A stretch of 64,000 nucleotides of DNA from an uncultured Collinsella sp. (GCA_900544645.1 UQWG01000002.1:39092-103091), one strand, 5' to 3'; counted from the stretch's first letter, positions 35,406-46,778 are shown. Notes: a model not told the origin generated them from the letters alone. Program-made: numbers and translations.

Positions 35406-35452
35406 GGGGACAGGTATGTTTGCACCACATTGGTGCAGATTAACCTGTCCCC
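35406..35452. repeat. Palindrome after csoR
   Basis: Outer arms GGGGACAGGT / ACCTGTCCCC and an inner hairpin TGCACCA / TGGTGCA. It lies 45 bases past csoR and may end the copper operon; the sequence after it, CTTGCTC, is a poor T tract. Confidence 0.6.
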
Positions 35453-35507
35453 CTTGCTCTAAATCGGGTATAAAGGCGTGCAGCATATCGAACGAAAGGC
35501 AATTTGC

Positions 35508-35981
35508 ATGAATGACTTTATGAAGGGTCGCAATGGTGCCGATGAACTCACCATCGTGATGGGTTTTGCCGGCATCGTCATCGCGATGATCGGATCGATA
35601 GCCCGCATCCAGTGGCTCAGCTGGATTGCCATCGCCGTAATCGTGATTGGCGTGCTGCGCGGCCTGTCCAAAAATATCGACGCACGTCACAAGGAGAACG
35701 AGGCCTTTGTCGCCGCGACTGCAAACGTACCCGGCTTGGGCAAGTTTGTAGCTAGCTTGGGCGGCGGAGCTGCAGCGGCCAACGCCTCGCGCGCAGCCGG
35801 TACTAGCAAGGAAGACTTTGAACGTGCCAAGCGCACAGCCAAGAAGATGTGGAAGGGCCGCAAGACCACGGCCTATCTCAAGTGCCCCAACTGCGGCCAG
35901 ATGCTCTCCGTTCCCAAGGGCAAAGGCAAGATCCGCGTCACCTGCCCCAAGTGCCATGCCAAGATGGAGACGCGCTCCTAG
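35508..35981 (+). CDS. Membrane protein with C-terminal zinc ribbon, function unknown
   Basis: A 157-residue protein I do not recognise by name. Residues about 15-55 hold two hydrophobic helices in a hairpin (I-V-M-G-F-A-G-I-V-I and L-S-W-I-A-I-A-V-I). A linker rich in Ala and charged residues follows. The end is a zinc ribbon: C-P-N-C-G-Q and C-P-K-C, separated by about 17 residues, with basic residues between. The start at 35508 has GAAAGG about 8 bases upstream. It stands alone between the csoR palindrome and a terminator. Such ribbons often bind nucleic acid or a protein partner; nothing here says which. Confidence 0.75.
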   Translation: MNDFMKGRNGADELTIVMGFAGIVIAMIGSIARIQWLSWIAIAVIVIGVLRGLSKNIDARHKENEAFVAATANVPGLGKFVASLGGGAAAANASRAAGTSKEDFERAKRTAKKMWKGRKTTAYLKCPNCGQMLSVPKGKGKIRVTCPKCHAKMETRS

Positions 35982-36044
35982 CGCCCGCACGCGGGACAAT
36001 TAATCAGGTTTGTTTGTCCCAGTCTTAAGTATTTGTTCGAAAAT

Positions 36045-36078
36045 AGCCGAGGCCTCGTGTTGAGACCTCGGCTTTTTG
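36045..36078. terminator. Bidirectional terminator
   Basis: The stem AGCCGAGG / CCTCGGCT, with additional inner pairing, has TTTTT on the plus strand and TATTTTC on the minus strand. It lies between the convergent zinc-ribbon and amidohydrolase genes and can serve both. Confidence 0.85.
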
Positions 36079-36110
36079 TATGCGACAACGGAGCTGTCCC
36101 TTTGTCACAC

Positions 36111-37481
36111 CTATGCCACGCCGTCGCGGGCCAGCTCCTCGGCAAGCGCTTCGGCAGGCATGGTCATAATCGCGTCGAGCTCGGCGTCCACCTCGGGAAT
36201 ACGCTTCACCTTGAGCTTGCGCACCAGATCGCCGCGACACATCACGTGCGTCGGCTCACGCAGTGCGCACAGGTCATCGAGCGGGTTCTCGCGCGTCACC
36301 AGGATATCGGCGGTCTTGCCGCACTCGATTGTGCCGGTCTCGCCGTCCAGCCCCAGCAGCTCGGCGTTGACTTGCGTAGCCGTATGCAGTGCGAAGGCGT
36401 TGCTCACGCCGACATACTTGGCAAAATAGGCCACCTCACGCCACATGTCGTACTGCGTCACGAACGGGCAGCTCGAGTCCGTGCCCAGGCCCACCTTAAC
36501 GCCAGCTTCCAGTGCGGCACGGGCGCTCTCGATAATGCCCGAGCACACGATGTCGCCGTTCTTCTTTTGCGTATCGGTCGAATGGGTCTTTTTCGGGTCG
36601 AGCAATACAAACGGCAGCGCCGGGCTGATAGTGCAGGTAACGCTGGGCGCGCGATCCTCAAGCTGCGTGCCCGCGGCGCCGCGGTACAGTTCCAAGATCT
36701 CAGGAGTCATCGGGGCACCGTGCTCGATCGTGTCAACGCCGGCCTCAAGCGCGGCCTTCACGCCCTCGGTACTCTCGACATGAGCCATAACCGGAAGGCC
36801 CATGTCGTGCGCCGCCTTGCACGCCGCTGCGGCAACCTCCACGGGCATACGCAGCACGCCAGGCTCGCCCACCTCGGTCGCGTCGAACACGCCGCCCGTC
36901 ACGAACAGCTTGATAACGTCGGCACCACGCGCGTACAAGTCGTACACTTGTTCGACTGCCTCGGCGGGGGTATTGGCGACCTGCGCGAACAGCCCCGCGC
37001 CGTGGCCACCCGGCACTGTAACGCCCGTTCCCGGCGCCACCAGGCGAGGACCTTGATACTTGCCGGCGTCGATGGCATTACGAACGGCGATGTCGGCAAA
37101 CAGTGGGTCGCCCGCGCCGCGCACCGTGGTCACGCCGCTTGCCAGTTGTTGTCGGGCGCTGCCCTTAAGAATATGGCGAACGATGGCGCGCCCCACGGGA
37201 TTATCGAGCTTCTTCATCAGCGCGCCCGCATCGCCCGCCGAAACCGGCTTGCCCGAACCGCACAGATGCACATGCATATTGATGAGGCCTGGCATGAGAT
37301 ACGCACCCGCCAGGTCGATAACCTCGGCACCCGCAGGCGCCTGCGCCACAGCACTCGGCCCCATCCACGTGATGACACCGCGCTCAACGGCCACGGCCAT
37401 GTCGGGTTGCGGCTCCATATGCTCCGAACCATCCAGGACGGTCGCATTGATAAACAACGTAGAACGATCGGCAGACGCCAT
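36111..37481 (-). CDS. Amidohydrolase family protein (imidazolonepropionase/prolidase-like)
   Basis: A 456-residue metal-dependent hydrolase. The metal motif H-x-H is in L-I-N-M-H-V-H-L. Further ligands are likely the Lys in A-D-V-I-K-L-F, the His in V-M-A-H-V-E and T-I-E-H-G-A, and the Asp in G-L-G-T-D-S-S. The closing strand T-G-T-I-E-C-G-K-T-A-D-I-L-V is typical. This subgroup includes Xaa-Pro dipeptidases and related cyclic-amide hydrolases; the substrate cannot be named. The start at 37481 has GGGAGGAG 8 bases upstream. The frame stays open back to 37670, but that part overlaps a dispersed palindrome and is not coding-like. Confidence 0.87.
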   Translation of the reverse strand: MASADRSTLFINATVLDGSEHMEPQPDMAVAVERGVITWMGPSAVAQAPAGAEVIDLAGAYLMPGLINMHVHLCGSGKPVSAGDAGALMKKLDNPVGRAIVRHILKGSARQQLASGVTTVRGAGDPLFADIAVRNAIDAGKYQGPRLVAPGTGVTVPGGHGAGLFAQVANTPAEAVEQVYDLYARGADVIKLFVTGGVFDATEVGEPGVLRMPVEVAAAACKAAHDMGLPVMAHVESTEGVKAALEAGVDTIEHGAPMTPEILELYRGAAGTQLEDRAPSVTCTISPALPFVLLDPKKTHSTDTQKKNGDIVCSGIIESARAALEAGVKVGLGTDSSCPFVTQYDMWREVAYFAKYVGVSNAFALHTATQVNAELLGLDGETGTIECGKTADILVTRENPLDDLCALREPTHVMCRGDLVRKLKVKRIPEVDAELDAIMTMPAEALAEELARDGVA

Positions 37482-37629
37482 ATCGAGCTCCTCCCTCACG
37501 ATTAACTTGAACATTTGTCCATTATCACCTAGTCCCGTTGGATTACTGCAGACGCATCGGTTAACGGAGGGAAGAGGGGATGTGGGGGACGGAATACGTT
37601 GCAGTCCCACCCTAGCGACAACAGGGAAA

Positions 37630-37688
37630 TGTCTCGATCTGTAACAGTTACGGGCCCAAACAGCCGCCAAACGTTACAGATTGAGACA
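37630..37688. repeat. Family I 59-bp palindrome, copy D
   Basis: Arms TGTCTCGATCTGTAACA and CGTTACAGATTGAGACA. The only single copy; it lies between the amidohydrolase start and the end of the gene behind it. Confidence 0.9.
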
Positions 37689-37724
37689 AAGTCAGGGGCA
37701 GCAGAGCGACACCAGTAACATCCC

Positions 37725-38432
37725 TTACTCCCATTCCTGCTCGTAGATGTTGAGCGACTTAACGTAGCGCCCCTGGGCGCCCATGATGTCGCGGACCAGA
37801 CGCAAGAAGAAACTGATGCACGAGGTGTCAAAGCCATCCTGCAGGTCCTCCGGATGCACCGCACCAGGCCCATCGACCGCCGTGTCACTCAGGCGTGCGA
37901 TGTCATACAGATAGAGTTGTCCCGCCGTCAGCCAGACATCGTCGACGCAGGCGAGGCGCACCGCAATCGCTCCGTCGCTCCAATGCTCCTTTTGCACGAT
38001 ATGCGGATCGTAGACGTCAAAGCGACGGTCGGTGCGTGTGTCCTTCAGCGCGACCATACCAGTCGCAGAATCCTTGTCCAAAATGCCAAAGCGCGAGAAA
38101 TACTGCGTGTCGCATACCTGCTCGAGCCGCTTGAGCGAGGCAGGCGAAAGCGATGCCGGCGGCTCATCAACATACAGCTCGAGCAGCGTCTTGCCATGGC
38201 GATAGGGGCGCTCGAAGAGCAGCCAATCGGTAAATGCCATGTTGTAGGCCATGATTTCGTTTTGGGAAGGCTCGGTGCAATAGCCGAGCCACGGGTCGAC
38301 AATGATCTCGAACTGCTCGCGCGCCGGCTCCAAAAACTGAAACTTCCGCAGCATCCAAAAATGGGCCATGTCGGCAATATCGTTGCCGACGGCTTCGGCT
38401 AGCTGCGCTCGGTCTAAAGCGTGATCAGTCAT
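37725..38432 (-). CDS. Conserved-looking hypothetical protein
   Basis: A 235-residue soluble protein that I do not recognise. It is rich in aromatic and acidic residues (for example V-D-P-W-L-G-Y and Y-D-P-H-I-V-Q-K-E-H-W) and has no signal peptide, membrane helix or known motif. Codon use looks like that of its neighbours. The start at 38432 has GAGGAGG 5 bases upstream, which supports real translation. It stands alone between the amidohydrolase and glutamate synthase genes. Confidence 0.7.
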   Translation of the reverse strand: MTDHALDRAQLAEAVGNDIADMAHFWMLRKFQFLEPAREQFEIIVDPWLGYCTEPSQNEIMAYNMAFTDWLLFERPYRHGKTLLELYVDEPPASLSPASLKRLEQVCDTQYFSRFGILDKDSATGMVALKDTRTDRRFDVYDPHIVQKEHWSDGAIAVRLACVDDVWLTAGQLYLYDIARLSDTAVDGPGAVHPEDLQDGFDTSCISFFLRLVRDIMGAQGRYVKSLNIYEQEWE

Positions 38433-38786
38433 GGCATCCTCCTCAAACTGATGGACCTCAATTTGAGCTTACGAGGAGGGTGGGCAGCCACGACCAGCGC
38501 GGGCAAAATAGGCCTCCGGCTGCAAACCAACTGCTGACCAAACACTTGACGAAAAGCTTGATCGAAAATGCGCACCGCAACAAAACCGCAGGTAAACATA
38601 GACGGCAAACCCGCCCTTTTGAGCCAGATACCCACAGCCACCACAGAAACAACAGGTGACCACAGCCCAAGAAGTCGACAAATGAACACCCGTACGTCGA
38701 CAAACGAGCAAATCGCTCGCAAAGAGTGTCCCCAACGACTAGACAAAAAAATGACTAGTCATTGGGGACGTTCTTAAATGACTACT
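38433..38786. other. Intergenic region between gltD and the hypothetical gene
   Basis: 354 bases, less GC-rich than the genes. Several overlapping frames of 80-105 codons exist on the minus strand, but they have skewed Trp/Cys composition and no ribosome site, so I do not call them. A short direct repeat, GTCGACAAA, occurs at about 38675 and 38698. The gltD terminator is at the right end. Confidence 0.5.
38728..38769 (-). terminator. Terminator of the glutamate synthase operon
   Basis: On the minus strand the palindrome AATGACTAGTCATT is followed by TTTTTT, 24 bases past the gltD stop. It sits inside a wider inverted repeat (GTCCCCAA / TTGGGGAC). Confidence 0.75.
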
Positions 38787-40268
<1,482 letters not shown>

Positions 40269-40273
40269 GGCAC

Positions 40274-43200
40274 TTACGCCTCCTTCTTGGTCGAAGCAAC
40301 AGAGCTGGCAGCCACGGACGCAGCACCCGCAGCACCGCCCGCAACATCGAAGCGAGCAACATCCGCGTCACTCGCGCGACCGGTCACAATGTCAAACGCC
40401 AGCTCCTCGGCCTGCGCATGCGTCTTGCCGACGGCCTCGGCGGCGGCGACAATCGCCAGCACGCGCTCGTACTCGGTCGGAATGACCTTCACAAAGTGTT
40501 TGCTCATCGTCTCAAAGCTGTAGAGCAGCTTAATGCCGCGCGGGCTCTGCGTCACGTCCACGTGCTCCTGGATGAGCTCGCGAATCTGCGCCAGCTCGCC
40601 GGCCGTCGGGGCTTTAAGCTCAACGCTCTCGTGGTTCACACGGGCATTGAGCGTGCCGTACTGGTCAAAGACATAGGCCACGCCACCCGTCATGCCGGCG
40701 GCGAAGTTCTGCCCGACCTCGCCCAGGATGAGCGCCAGACCACCCGTCATGTACTCGCAGCCATGGTTGCCGCAGCCCTCGACCACCACCGTGGCACCGG
40801 AGTTGCGTACGCCAAAGCGCTGGCCTGCCAGGCCGTTAATGAAGCCGCGGCCGCTCGTGGCGCCAAAGAACGCAACGTTGCCCACGATGATGTTCTCATC
40901 GAACTTGTAGGTCGCATGCGGGTTGGGGCGCACCGACACCTCGCCGCCCGAAAGGCCCTTGCCAAAGTAGTCGTTGGCGTCGCCGCACACGTTGAGCGTA
41001 ATGCCGCGCGGCAGGAAGGCGCCAAAGCTCTGACCGGCCGAACCGTCGCAATCGATAGTGATGGAGCCGGCGGGCAGGCCCTCGGGATGCGCCTTGGTCA
41101 CCGCGTTGCCCAAGATGGTGCCCACGCAGCGGTTGACGTTGGCGATATCGGCGCGGAAGCGAATCGGACGCAGGTGCGCACGGGCATCGGCCGTGTAGGG
41201 CACAAACAACGTGGAGTCGAGCGTCTTGTCGAGCTCGCTGTCCGCAGCCATCTGGGGCAGGAAGTGACGGCCGTCGGCACCCGGGATGTGGGCACCAAAC
41301 TCACAGGTCGCGCTCGCCAGCACGGGCGACAGATCCAGCAGGTTAGCCTTGCGGTTGCCCGGGACCTCGATCTGGCGCAAGCACTCGGGATGGCCGACCA
41401 TTTCGTCGACGGTGCGGAAGCCCAGGCTCGCCATGACCTCGCGCAGCTGCTCGGCAACAAAGAGCATAAAGTGCTCAACGTGCTCGGGCTTGCCGCGGAA
41501 GCCGTGACGCAGGCGGCAGTTTTGCGTCGCGATGCCGGCCGGGCAGGTATCCTGCTGGCAGTCGCGCTGCATGAGGCAACCCATGGAGATGAGCGGCATG
41601 GTCGCAAAACCAAACTCCTCGGCACCCAGCAGGCAGGCGACAGCGACGTCGGTGCCGTCCATGAGCTTGCCGTCGGCCTCGAGCACCACGCGGGAGCGCA
41701 GGCCGTTTTGCAGCAACGTCTGCTGAGCCTCGGCAAGGCCGAGCTCCAGCGGCAGGCCGGCGTGCCAAATGGAATCGCGCGCCGCGGCACCCGAGCCGCC
41801 GTTATGGCCGCTGATCAAAATTTTGTCGGCGGCACCCTTGGCCACACCGGTGGCAATGGTGCCGACGCCGGCCTCGCTGACCAGCTTGACTGACACGCGC
41901 GCACCGGGGTTGGCGTTCTTAAGATCGAAGATAAGCTCCGCCAGGTCCTCGATGGAGTAGATGTCGTGGTGCGGCGGAGGCGAGATCAGGCCGATGCCGG
42001 GCGTGGACTGACGGACCTCGGCGATCCAGGGGTAGACCTTCTTGCCGGGCAGGTGGCCACCCTCACCGGGCTTGGCGCCCTGGGCCATCTTGATCTGAAT
42101 CTCGAAGGCGCTGCACAGATAGCGACTCGTCACGCCAAAGCGTGCGCTTGCCACCTGCTTGATGGCGGAATTCTTGGAGTCACCGTTAGCCAGCGGGGTC
42201 TCGCGACGCGGGTCCTCGCCGCCCTCGCCCGAGTTGGAACGGCCGTGCAGGCGGTTCATGGCGATGGCCATGCACTCGTGTGCTTCCTTGCTGATGGAGC
42301 CGTACGACATGGCGCCGGTGTTAAAGCGGCGGACGATGTTGAGCGCGGGCTCCACCTCGTCGAGCGAAACCGGCGTGCGACCGTTGGCATTAAAGTCCAG
42401 CAGGTCACGCAGGCGCACGGCACGGCCGGTGCGGTGCAGGCGGGCGCTGTACTCCTTAAAGGTGTCGTAGCTGTCCTCGCGGCAGGCGGTCTGCAGCAGG
42501 TAGACGGTCTGCGGGTCGATAAGGTGATCCTCGCCGCCGAGCGGGCGCCACTTGGTCAGACCCAGCGTGGGCAGCTGATCGGGAGCCGGGCTCTTGAGGA
42601 TAGCGAGCGCGGCGTCGTAGCGCTCATTCTGCTCGCGCTCGACGTCCTCGACACCCATACCGCCCACACGGCTCACCGTGCCGGCGAAGTACGCGTTGAC
42701 GAACTCCGGAGTGAAGCCCACGGCCTCGAAGATCTGCGCGGAGTGGTAGCTCTGCACCGTGGAGATGCCCATCTTGGACATGATGGAGACGATGCCCGCC
42801 GTCGCGGCCTTGTTGTAATTGGCGATGCCCTGCTCGGCCGTCACGTCCAGATCGCCGCGTGCCGCCAGATCGCGGATGCACGCATGCGCGTTGTACGGAT
42901 AGATGCCGCTTGCGGAGTAGCCCACCAGCGTCGCAAAGTCGTGCGGGGACACGGCGTCGCCGCACTCCACCACGATATCGGCAAAGGTGCGCACGCCGGC
43001 ACGGATCAGGTGGTTGTGCACGCAGCCCACGGCGAGCAGCGACGGCACGGGCACCTCGCCCGCTCCGGCGCGATCGCTCAGCACCACGATGTTCACGCCA
43101 TCGCGAACCGCAGCCTCGACGTCTTCGGCAAGCTGCTTGAGCGCAGCCTGCAGCGCGCCCTCGCCGGCATCGCGGCGGTAGACGGCACGGAAACGGCGGG

Positions 43201-44971
43201 TCTTAAAGCCAACACGGTCAATCGCGCAAATGCGGTCGAACTCCTCCTCGCTCAGCAGCGGGCGCTCCAGGCGCACCAGCTGGCAGGCCGTACGGGAGTC
43301 CTCGAGCAGGTTGCCGTGGTTGCCCAGGTAGAGCGTGGTCGAAGTCACCATATGCTCGCGCAGGGCGTCGATGGGCGGGTTCGTGACCTGGGCGAACAGC
43401 TGATAGAAGTAGTCGAAGAACGAACGCGTCTTCTTGGACAGACAGGCCAGCGGCGCATCGATGCCCATCGAGGCGAGCGGGGCCTTGCCCTGCTGGGCCA
43501 TGGGACGCACAACCTCGTCGACGTCATCCCAGTGATAGCCGAGCTTGGCCATACGCACGGCGGTAGGCACCTCGCCGTCCTCGGCGGGTGTTGCCGCAAC
43601 GGGCCCATCGAGCGCGTCGACGGTCAGCGTCTCCTCGGCAATCCAGTCGCGGTAGGGTTTTTCCTTGGCATAGCGGGCGCGCAGCTCATCGTTGTAGATC
43701 ACGCGGCCGCGGGCAAAGTCAACCTCGAGCATCTGGCCCGGTCCCAGACAGCCGCTCGTCAGGATGTTCTCGGGGCTCACCTCGATGGTGCCCACCTCGC
43801 TCGCCAGCATAAAGCGACCGTCGCGCGTCACATAGTAGCGGGCAGGACGCAAGCCGTTGCGGTCGAGGGCGGCGCCCAGCGTGCGACCGTCGGTAAAGGC
43901 GATGGCCGCCGGGCCGTCCCACGGCTCCATGAGCATGGACTGGTAAGCGTCGTAGGCGCGGCGCTCCTCACTCAGGCTGTCGTTGTGGTCCCACGGCTCG
44001 GGCAGCAACATGGACGCGGCACGCGTGAGCGGTCGACCGTTCATGACCAGGAACTCAAGCACATTGTCCAGAATCGCGGAATCGGAGCCCTCGCGGTTGA
44101 TGATGGGCATCACGCGCTCAAGATCGTGCTGCAGCACGGGACTGTACAGGTTGGGCTCGCGGGCGCGAATCCAGTTGACGTTACCCTTGAGGGTGTTGAT
44201 CTCGCCGTTGTGGATGATAAAGCGGTTGGGATGTGCGCGCTCCCAGCTGGGTGTAGTGTTGGTGGAGTAGCGCGAGTGGACGAGCGCCACGGCCGTTTTG
44301 ACGGCGGCGTCGTTGAGGTCGATGAAGAAACGGCGCATCTGCGTGGCGACCAGCATACCTTTGTATACGATGGTGCGCGAGCTCATGGAGCACACATAGA
44401 AGATCTTGTCGCGCAGGGCGAACTCAGCGTCGGCCTTCTTTTCGATGGTGCGGCGGCACACGTACAGGCGGCGCTCAAAGGCATCGCCGGCGGGCGTGTC
44501 GTCCGGACGGCCCAGGAAAGCCTGCAAGATGGTGGGCATGCAGGCGCGGGCTGTCTCGCCCAGGTCGTGCGGGTCGACCGGCACCTCGCGCCAAAAGAGC
44601 AGCGGCACGCCGGCCTCGGCGCAGCCCTCCTCAAACACGCGACGGGCATCCTCTACGCCCTTGTCGTCCTGCGGGAAGAACAGCATGGCCACGCCATAGT
44701 CGCCCTCTGCCGGCAGAATCTGGCCGCACTTTTGAGCCTCTTTGCGGAAAAAGTGATGCGGAACCTGGAACAGGATGCCGGCGCCGTCGCCGGTGTTCTT
44801 CTCGAGTCCGGTGCCGCCGCGGTGCTCCAAGTTGACCAGAATGGACAGTGCGTCGTCCAGGATCTGGTGATGGCGCTCGCCGTTGATATCGGCAAGCGCG
44901 CCGATGCCACATGCATCGTGGTCGAATTCGGGGCGATAAAGGCCCTGCTGCTGAGCGGAATCTGCCTGCAT
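40274..44971 (-). CDS. gltB: Glutamate synthase large subunit
   Basis: A 1565-residue enzyme that transfers the glutamine amide to 2-oxoglutarate, giving two glutamates. Cys 21 (D-A-C-G-I-G) is the N-terminal nucleophile expected after removal of a 20-residue propeptide. The glutaminase domain, central domain, FMN-binding synthase domain (G-H-N-G-G-S-G, A-Q-G-A-K-P-G-E-G-G), 3Fe-4S cysteines (M-Q-R-D-C-Q-Q-D-T-C-P-A-G) and C-terminal beta-helix (rich in G-x-x-G-x) are all present. GGGGAGG precedes the ATG. Together with gltD this is the GS-GOGAT ammonia assimilation route. Confidence 0.97.
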   Translation of the reverse strand: MQADSAQQQGLYRPEFDHDACGIGALADINGERHHQILDDALSILVNLEHRGGTGLEKNTGDGAGILFQVPHHFFRKEAQKCGQILPAEGDYGVAMLFFPQDDKGVEDARRVFEEGCAEAGVPLLFWREVPVDPHDLGETARACMPTILQAFLGRPDDTPAGDAFERRLYVCRRTIEKKADAEFALRDKIFYVCSMSSRTIVYKGMLVATQMRRFFIDLNDAAVKTAVALVHSRYSTNTTPSWERAHPNRFIIHNGEINTLKGNVNWIRAREPNLYSPVLQHDLERVMPIINREGSDSAILDNVLEFLVMNGRPLTRAASMLLPEPWDHNDSLSEERRAYDAYQSMLMEPWDGPAAIAFTDGRTLGAALDRNGLRPARYYVTRDGRFMLASEVGTIEVSPENILTSGCLGPGQMLEVDFARGRVIYNDELRARYAKEKPYRDWIAEETLTVDALDGPVAATPAEDGEVPTAVRMAKLGYHWDDVDEVVRPMAQQGKAPLASMGIDAPLACLSKKTRSFFDYFYQLFAQVTNPPIDALREHMVTSTTLYLGNHGNLLEDSRTACQLVRLERPLLSEEEFDRICAIDRVGFKTRRFRAVYRRDAGEGALQAALKQLAEDVEAAVRDGVNIVVLSDRAGAGEVPVPSLLAVGCVHNHLIRAGVRTFADIVVECGDAVSPHDFATLVGYSASGIYPYNAHACIRDLAARGDLDVTAEQGIANYNKAATAGIVSIMSKMGISTVQSYHSAQIFEAVGFTPEFVNAYFAGTVSRVGGMGVEDVEREQNERYDAALAILKSPAPDQLPTLGLTKWRPLGGEDHLIDPQTVYLLQTACREDSYDTFKEYSARLHRTGRAVRLRDLLDFNANGRTPVSLDEVEPALNIVRRFNTGAMSYGSISKEAHECMAIAMNRLHGRSNSGEGGEDPRRETPLANGDSKNSAIKQVASARFGVTSRYLCSAFEIQIKMAQGAKPGEGGHLPGKKVYPWIAEVRQSTPGIGLISPPPHHDIYSIEDLAELIFDLKNANPGARVSVKLVSEAGVGTIATGVAKGAADKILISGHNGGSGAAARDSIWHAGLPLELGLAEAQQTLLQNGLRSRVVLEADGKLMDGTDVAVACLLGAEEFGFATMPLISMGCLMQRDCQQDTCPAGIATQNCRLRHGFRGKPEHVEHFMLFVAEQLREVMASLGFRTVDEMVGHPECLRQIEVPGNRKANLLDLSPVLASATCEFGAHIPGADGRHFLPQMAADSELDKTLDSTLFVPYTADARAHLRPIRFRADIANVNRCVGTILGNAVTKAHPEGLPAGSITIDCDGSAGQSFGAFLPRGITLNVCGDANDYFGKGLSGGEVSVRPNPHATYKFDENIIVGNVAFFGATSGRGFINGLAGQRFGVRNSGATVVVEGCGNHGCEYMTGGLALILGEVGQNFAAGMTGGVAYVFDQYGTLNARVNHESVELKAPTAGELAQIRELIQEHVDVTQSPRGIKLLYSFETMSKHFVKVIPTEYERVLAIVAAAEAVGKTHAQAEELAFDIVTGRASDADVARFDVAGGAAGAASVAASSVASTKKEA

Positions 44972-45153
44972 CGCGATCCTCCCCTAGATATTAGACAGTC
45001 AGTTGAATAGGCATACTAGGAGCATCGCCGGCCCGTTGTGTTTCCCGCCCGTTTCGAAACAATCGCGTAACGCACGCCCTACGAGTGGACACCGCCGACC
45101 TCAAGGGCGACAACAAGGGCCCCAGGTTCGGCCTGCAAACTCACCTCTTCAAA

Positions 45154-45212
45154 CATCTCAATCTGTAACAGTAAGACCCAATTTCGACGACTAACTGTTA
45201 CAGATTGAGATT
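45154..45212. repeat. Family I 59-bp palindrome, copy E1
   Basis: Arms ATCTCAATCTGTAACAGTAA and AACTGTTACAGATTGAGAT. First of three copies at an exact 80-base period in the 521-base gap between the divergent gltB and NRAMP genes, which otherwise holds no gene I can support. Confidence 0.92.
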
Positions 45213-45233
45213 TTCTGCAGGACAGTTTTGGTT

Positions 45234-45292
45234 TGTCTCGATCTGTAACACGAAGGGCCGGTTTTTGCAGCTAACTGTTACAGATCGAGATT
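45234..45292. repeat. Family I 59-bp palindrome, copy E2
   Basis: Arms TGTCTCGATCTGTAACA and TGTTACAGATCGAGA. Exactly 80 bases after E1. Confidence 0.92.
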
Positions 45293-45313
45293 TTCCATAG
45301 GACCATTTCTTCC

Positions 45314-45372
45314 TGTCTCGATCTGTAACACCTAGGTCCAATTTCCATCCCTAGTTGTTACAGATCAAGACA
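45314..45372. repeat. Family I 59-bp palindrome, copy E3
   Basis: Arms TGTCTCGATCTGTAACA and TGTTACAGATCAAGACA, with inner CCTAG / CTAGT. Exactly 80 bases after E2. Confidence 0.92.
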
Positions 45373-45492
45373 TTTCGGCAACTCCTTTCCCCATCCTATT
45401 CAAATACAACAATTTTGTTAGTCTCGGTTAACCTTTAAGCCTAAAACGGGTACCCTTTACGGCGTCAAACAAACGGCACGCAGGAGTGCACC

Positions 45493-46749
45493 ATGCTCAA
45501 CCATCTCAAACAACACTTTGGTTCCCGGCGCACCGGTGGTCACGGAGGCCTAGACATTGCGCGGCATATCGGCCCCGGGTTGCTCGTCACCGTCGGCTTT
45601 ATCGACCCGGGCAACTGGGCCTCCAATATGGCCGCGGGCTCGCAGTTTGGCTACGCGCTGCTGTGGATCGTCACGCTGTCCACGATCATGCTCATCGTGC
45701 TGCAGCACAACGCGGCGCACTTGGGCATCGCCACGGGCATGTGTCTTGCCGAGGCCACGACGCGCCACCTGCCCCGCCTCGTCGGGCGTGCGATACTCGG
45801 CAGCGCGTATCTAGCCACGGTCGCCACCGCCATGGCCGAAGTCCTGGGCGGTGCGATCGCGCTCCAGATGCTCTTTGGACTGCCCGTGCGCGCCGGCTGC
45901 GTCATCGTGGCCGCGGCATCGATGGCAATGCTCATGACGAACTCCTACAAGCGTGCCGAGCGCTGGATCATCGCCTTCGTCGGCGTGGTAGGACTCTCGT
46001 TTTTGGCCGAGCTTGCGCTAGTCAAGGTCGACTGGCCGCAAGCCACCGCAAGCTGGATCACGCCCAGTATGCCCACTGGCTCTGCCGCGATTATCGTGAG
46101 TGTCCTGGGTGCGGTCGTTATGCCCCACAACCTTTTTCTGCACTCCGAGGTCATCCAATCCATGCACTTCGAAGGCCAAGGCGAGCAAGTTATCGAGGAA
46201 CGTCTGCGCTACGAGCTCTTCGACACGCTCTTTTCGATGGGCGTGGGCTGGGCAATCAACTCGGCCATGGTCATCCTGGCCGCAACGACCTTCTTTGCGC
46301 ACAGCATTGTCGTAGACGACCTCGCCGTCGCAGCGGCCACGCTCTCCCCCATCTTGGGCCCGGCGAGCTCGACCATCTTTGCGGTAGCGCTGCTGTTCGC
46401 GGGACTATCGAGCAGCGTGACAGCGGGCATGGCGGCGGGAACCATCACCGCGGGCATGTTCGACGAGGAATACGACATCCACGACCGACATTCCTCGATC
46501 GGGGTAGCGGCCTGTTTCGCCGGCGCAGTGGCGGCGTGTCTGGTCATCCCAAATCCTTTTGAAGGTCTCATCTGGAGTCAGGCACTGCTGTCGCTTCAGC
46601 TGCCGATTACGGTCTTTGTGCTCATACGGCTCACCAGCTCAGCCCGCGTTATGGGCAAATACGCCAACTCGCGCCCGCTCAACGCGCTGCTCGTAGGGAT
46701 CGGCGTCATCGTGACGATTCTCGACATCGTGCTGCTAACGGGGATGTAA
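45493..46749 (+). CDS. NRAMP family divalent metal transporter
   Basis: A 418-residue membrane protein with about eleven helices, importing Mn2+ or Fe2+ with protons. The helix-1 metal motif is I-D-P-G-N-W; the helix-6 motif V-M-P-H-N-L-F-L-H-S has the conserved Met-Pro-His. Other typical stretches are G-I-A-T-G and the A-E-V-L-G-G-A-I-A-L segment of helix 3. Length matches MntH. AGGAG lies 7 bases before the ATG. No metal regulator is adjacent, but three palindromes sit in its upstream region. Stop codon TAA. Confidence 0.92.
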   Translation: MLNHLKQHFGSRRTGGHGGLDIARHIGPGLLVTVGFIDPGNWASNMAAGSQFGYALLWIVTLSTIMLIVLQHNAAHLGIATGMCLAEATTRHLPRLVGRAILGSAYLATVATAMAEVLGGAIALQMLFGLPVRAGCVIVAAASMAMLMTNSYKRAERWIIAFVGVVGLSFLAELALVKVDWPQATASWITPSMPTGSAAIIVSVLGAVVMPHNLFLHSEVIQSMHFEGQGEQVIEERLRYELFDTLFSMGVGWAINSAMVILAATTFFAHSIVVDDLAVAAATLSPILGPASSTIFAVALLFAGLSSSVTAGMAAGTITAGMFDEEYDIHDRHSSIGVAACFAGAVAACLVIPNPFEGLIWSQALLSLQLPITVFVLIRLTSSARVMGKYANSRPLNALLVGIGVIVTILDIVLLTGM

Positions 46750-46778
46750 TTGGGATGGCGTGACTGTCCAGATATAAC

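Noticed and set aside
38458..38703. Overlapping 80-105 codon frames in the gap left of gltD
   Set aside because: Three frames are open over the same bases, all with skewed Trp/Cys/Leu composition and no ribosome binding site; most likely chance.
41966..45010. A 1014-codon open frame opposite gltB
   Set aside because: It covers the gltB coding strand in antisense, with biased composition (His, Arg, Gly, Val) and no recognisable domain, whereas gltB is complete and canonical.
45154..45372. A CRISPR array, suggested by the exact 80-base period
   Set aside because: Units are 59-bp palindromes with conserved arms and variable centres, not identical direct repeats with unique spacers. At most three units occur together and no cas gene is present.
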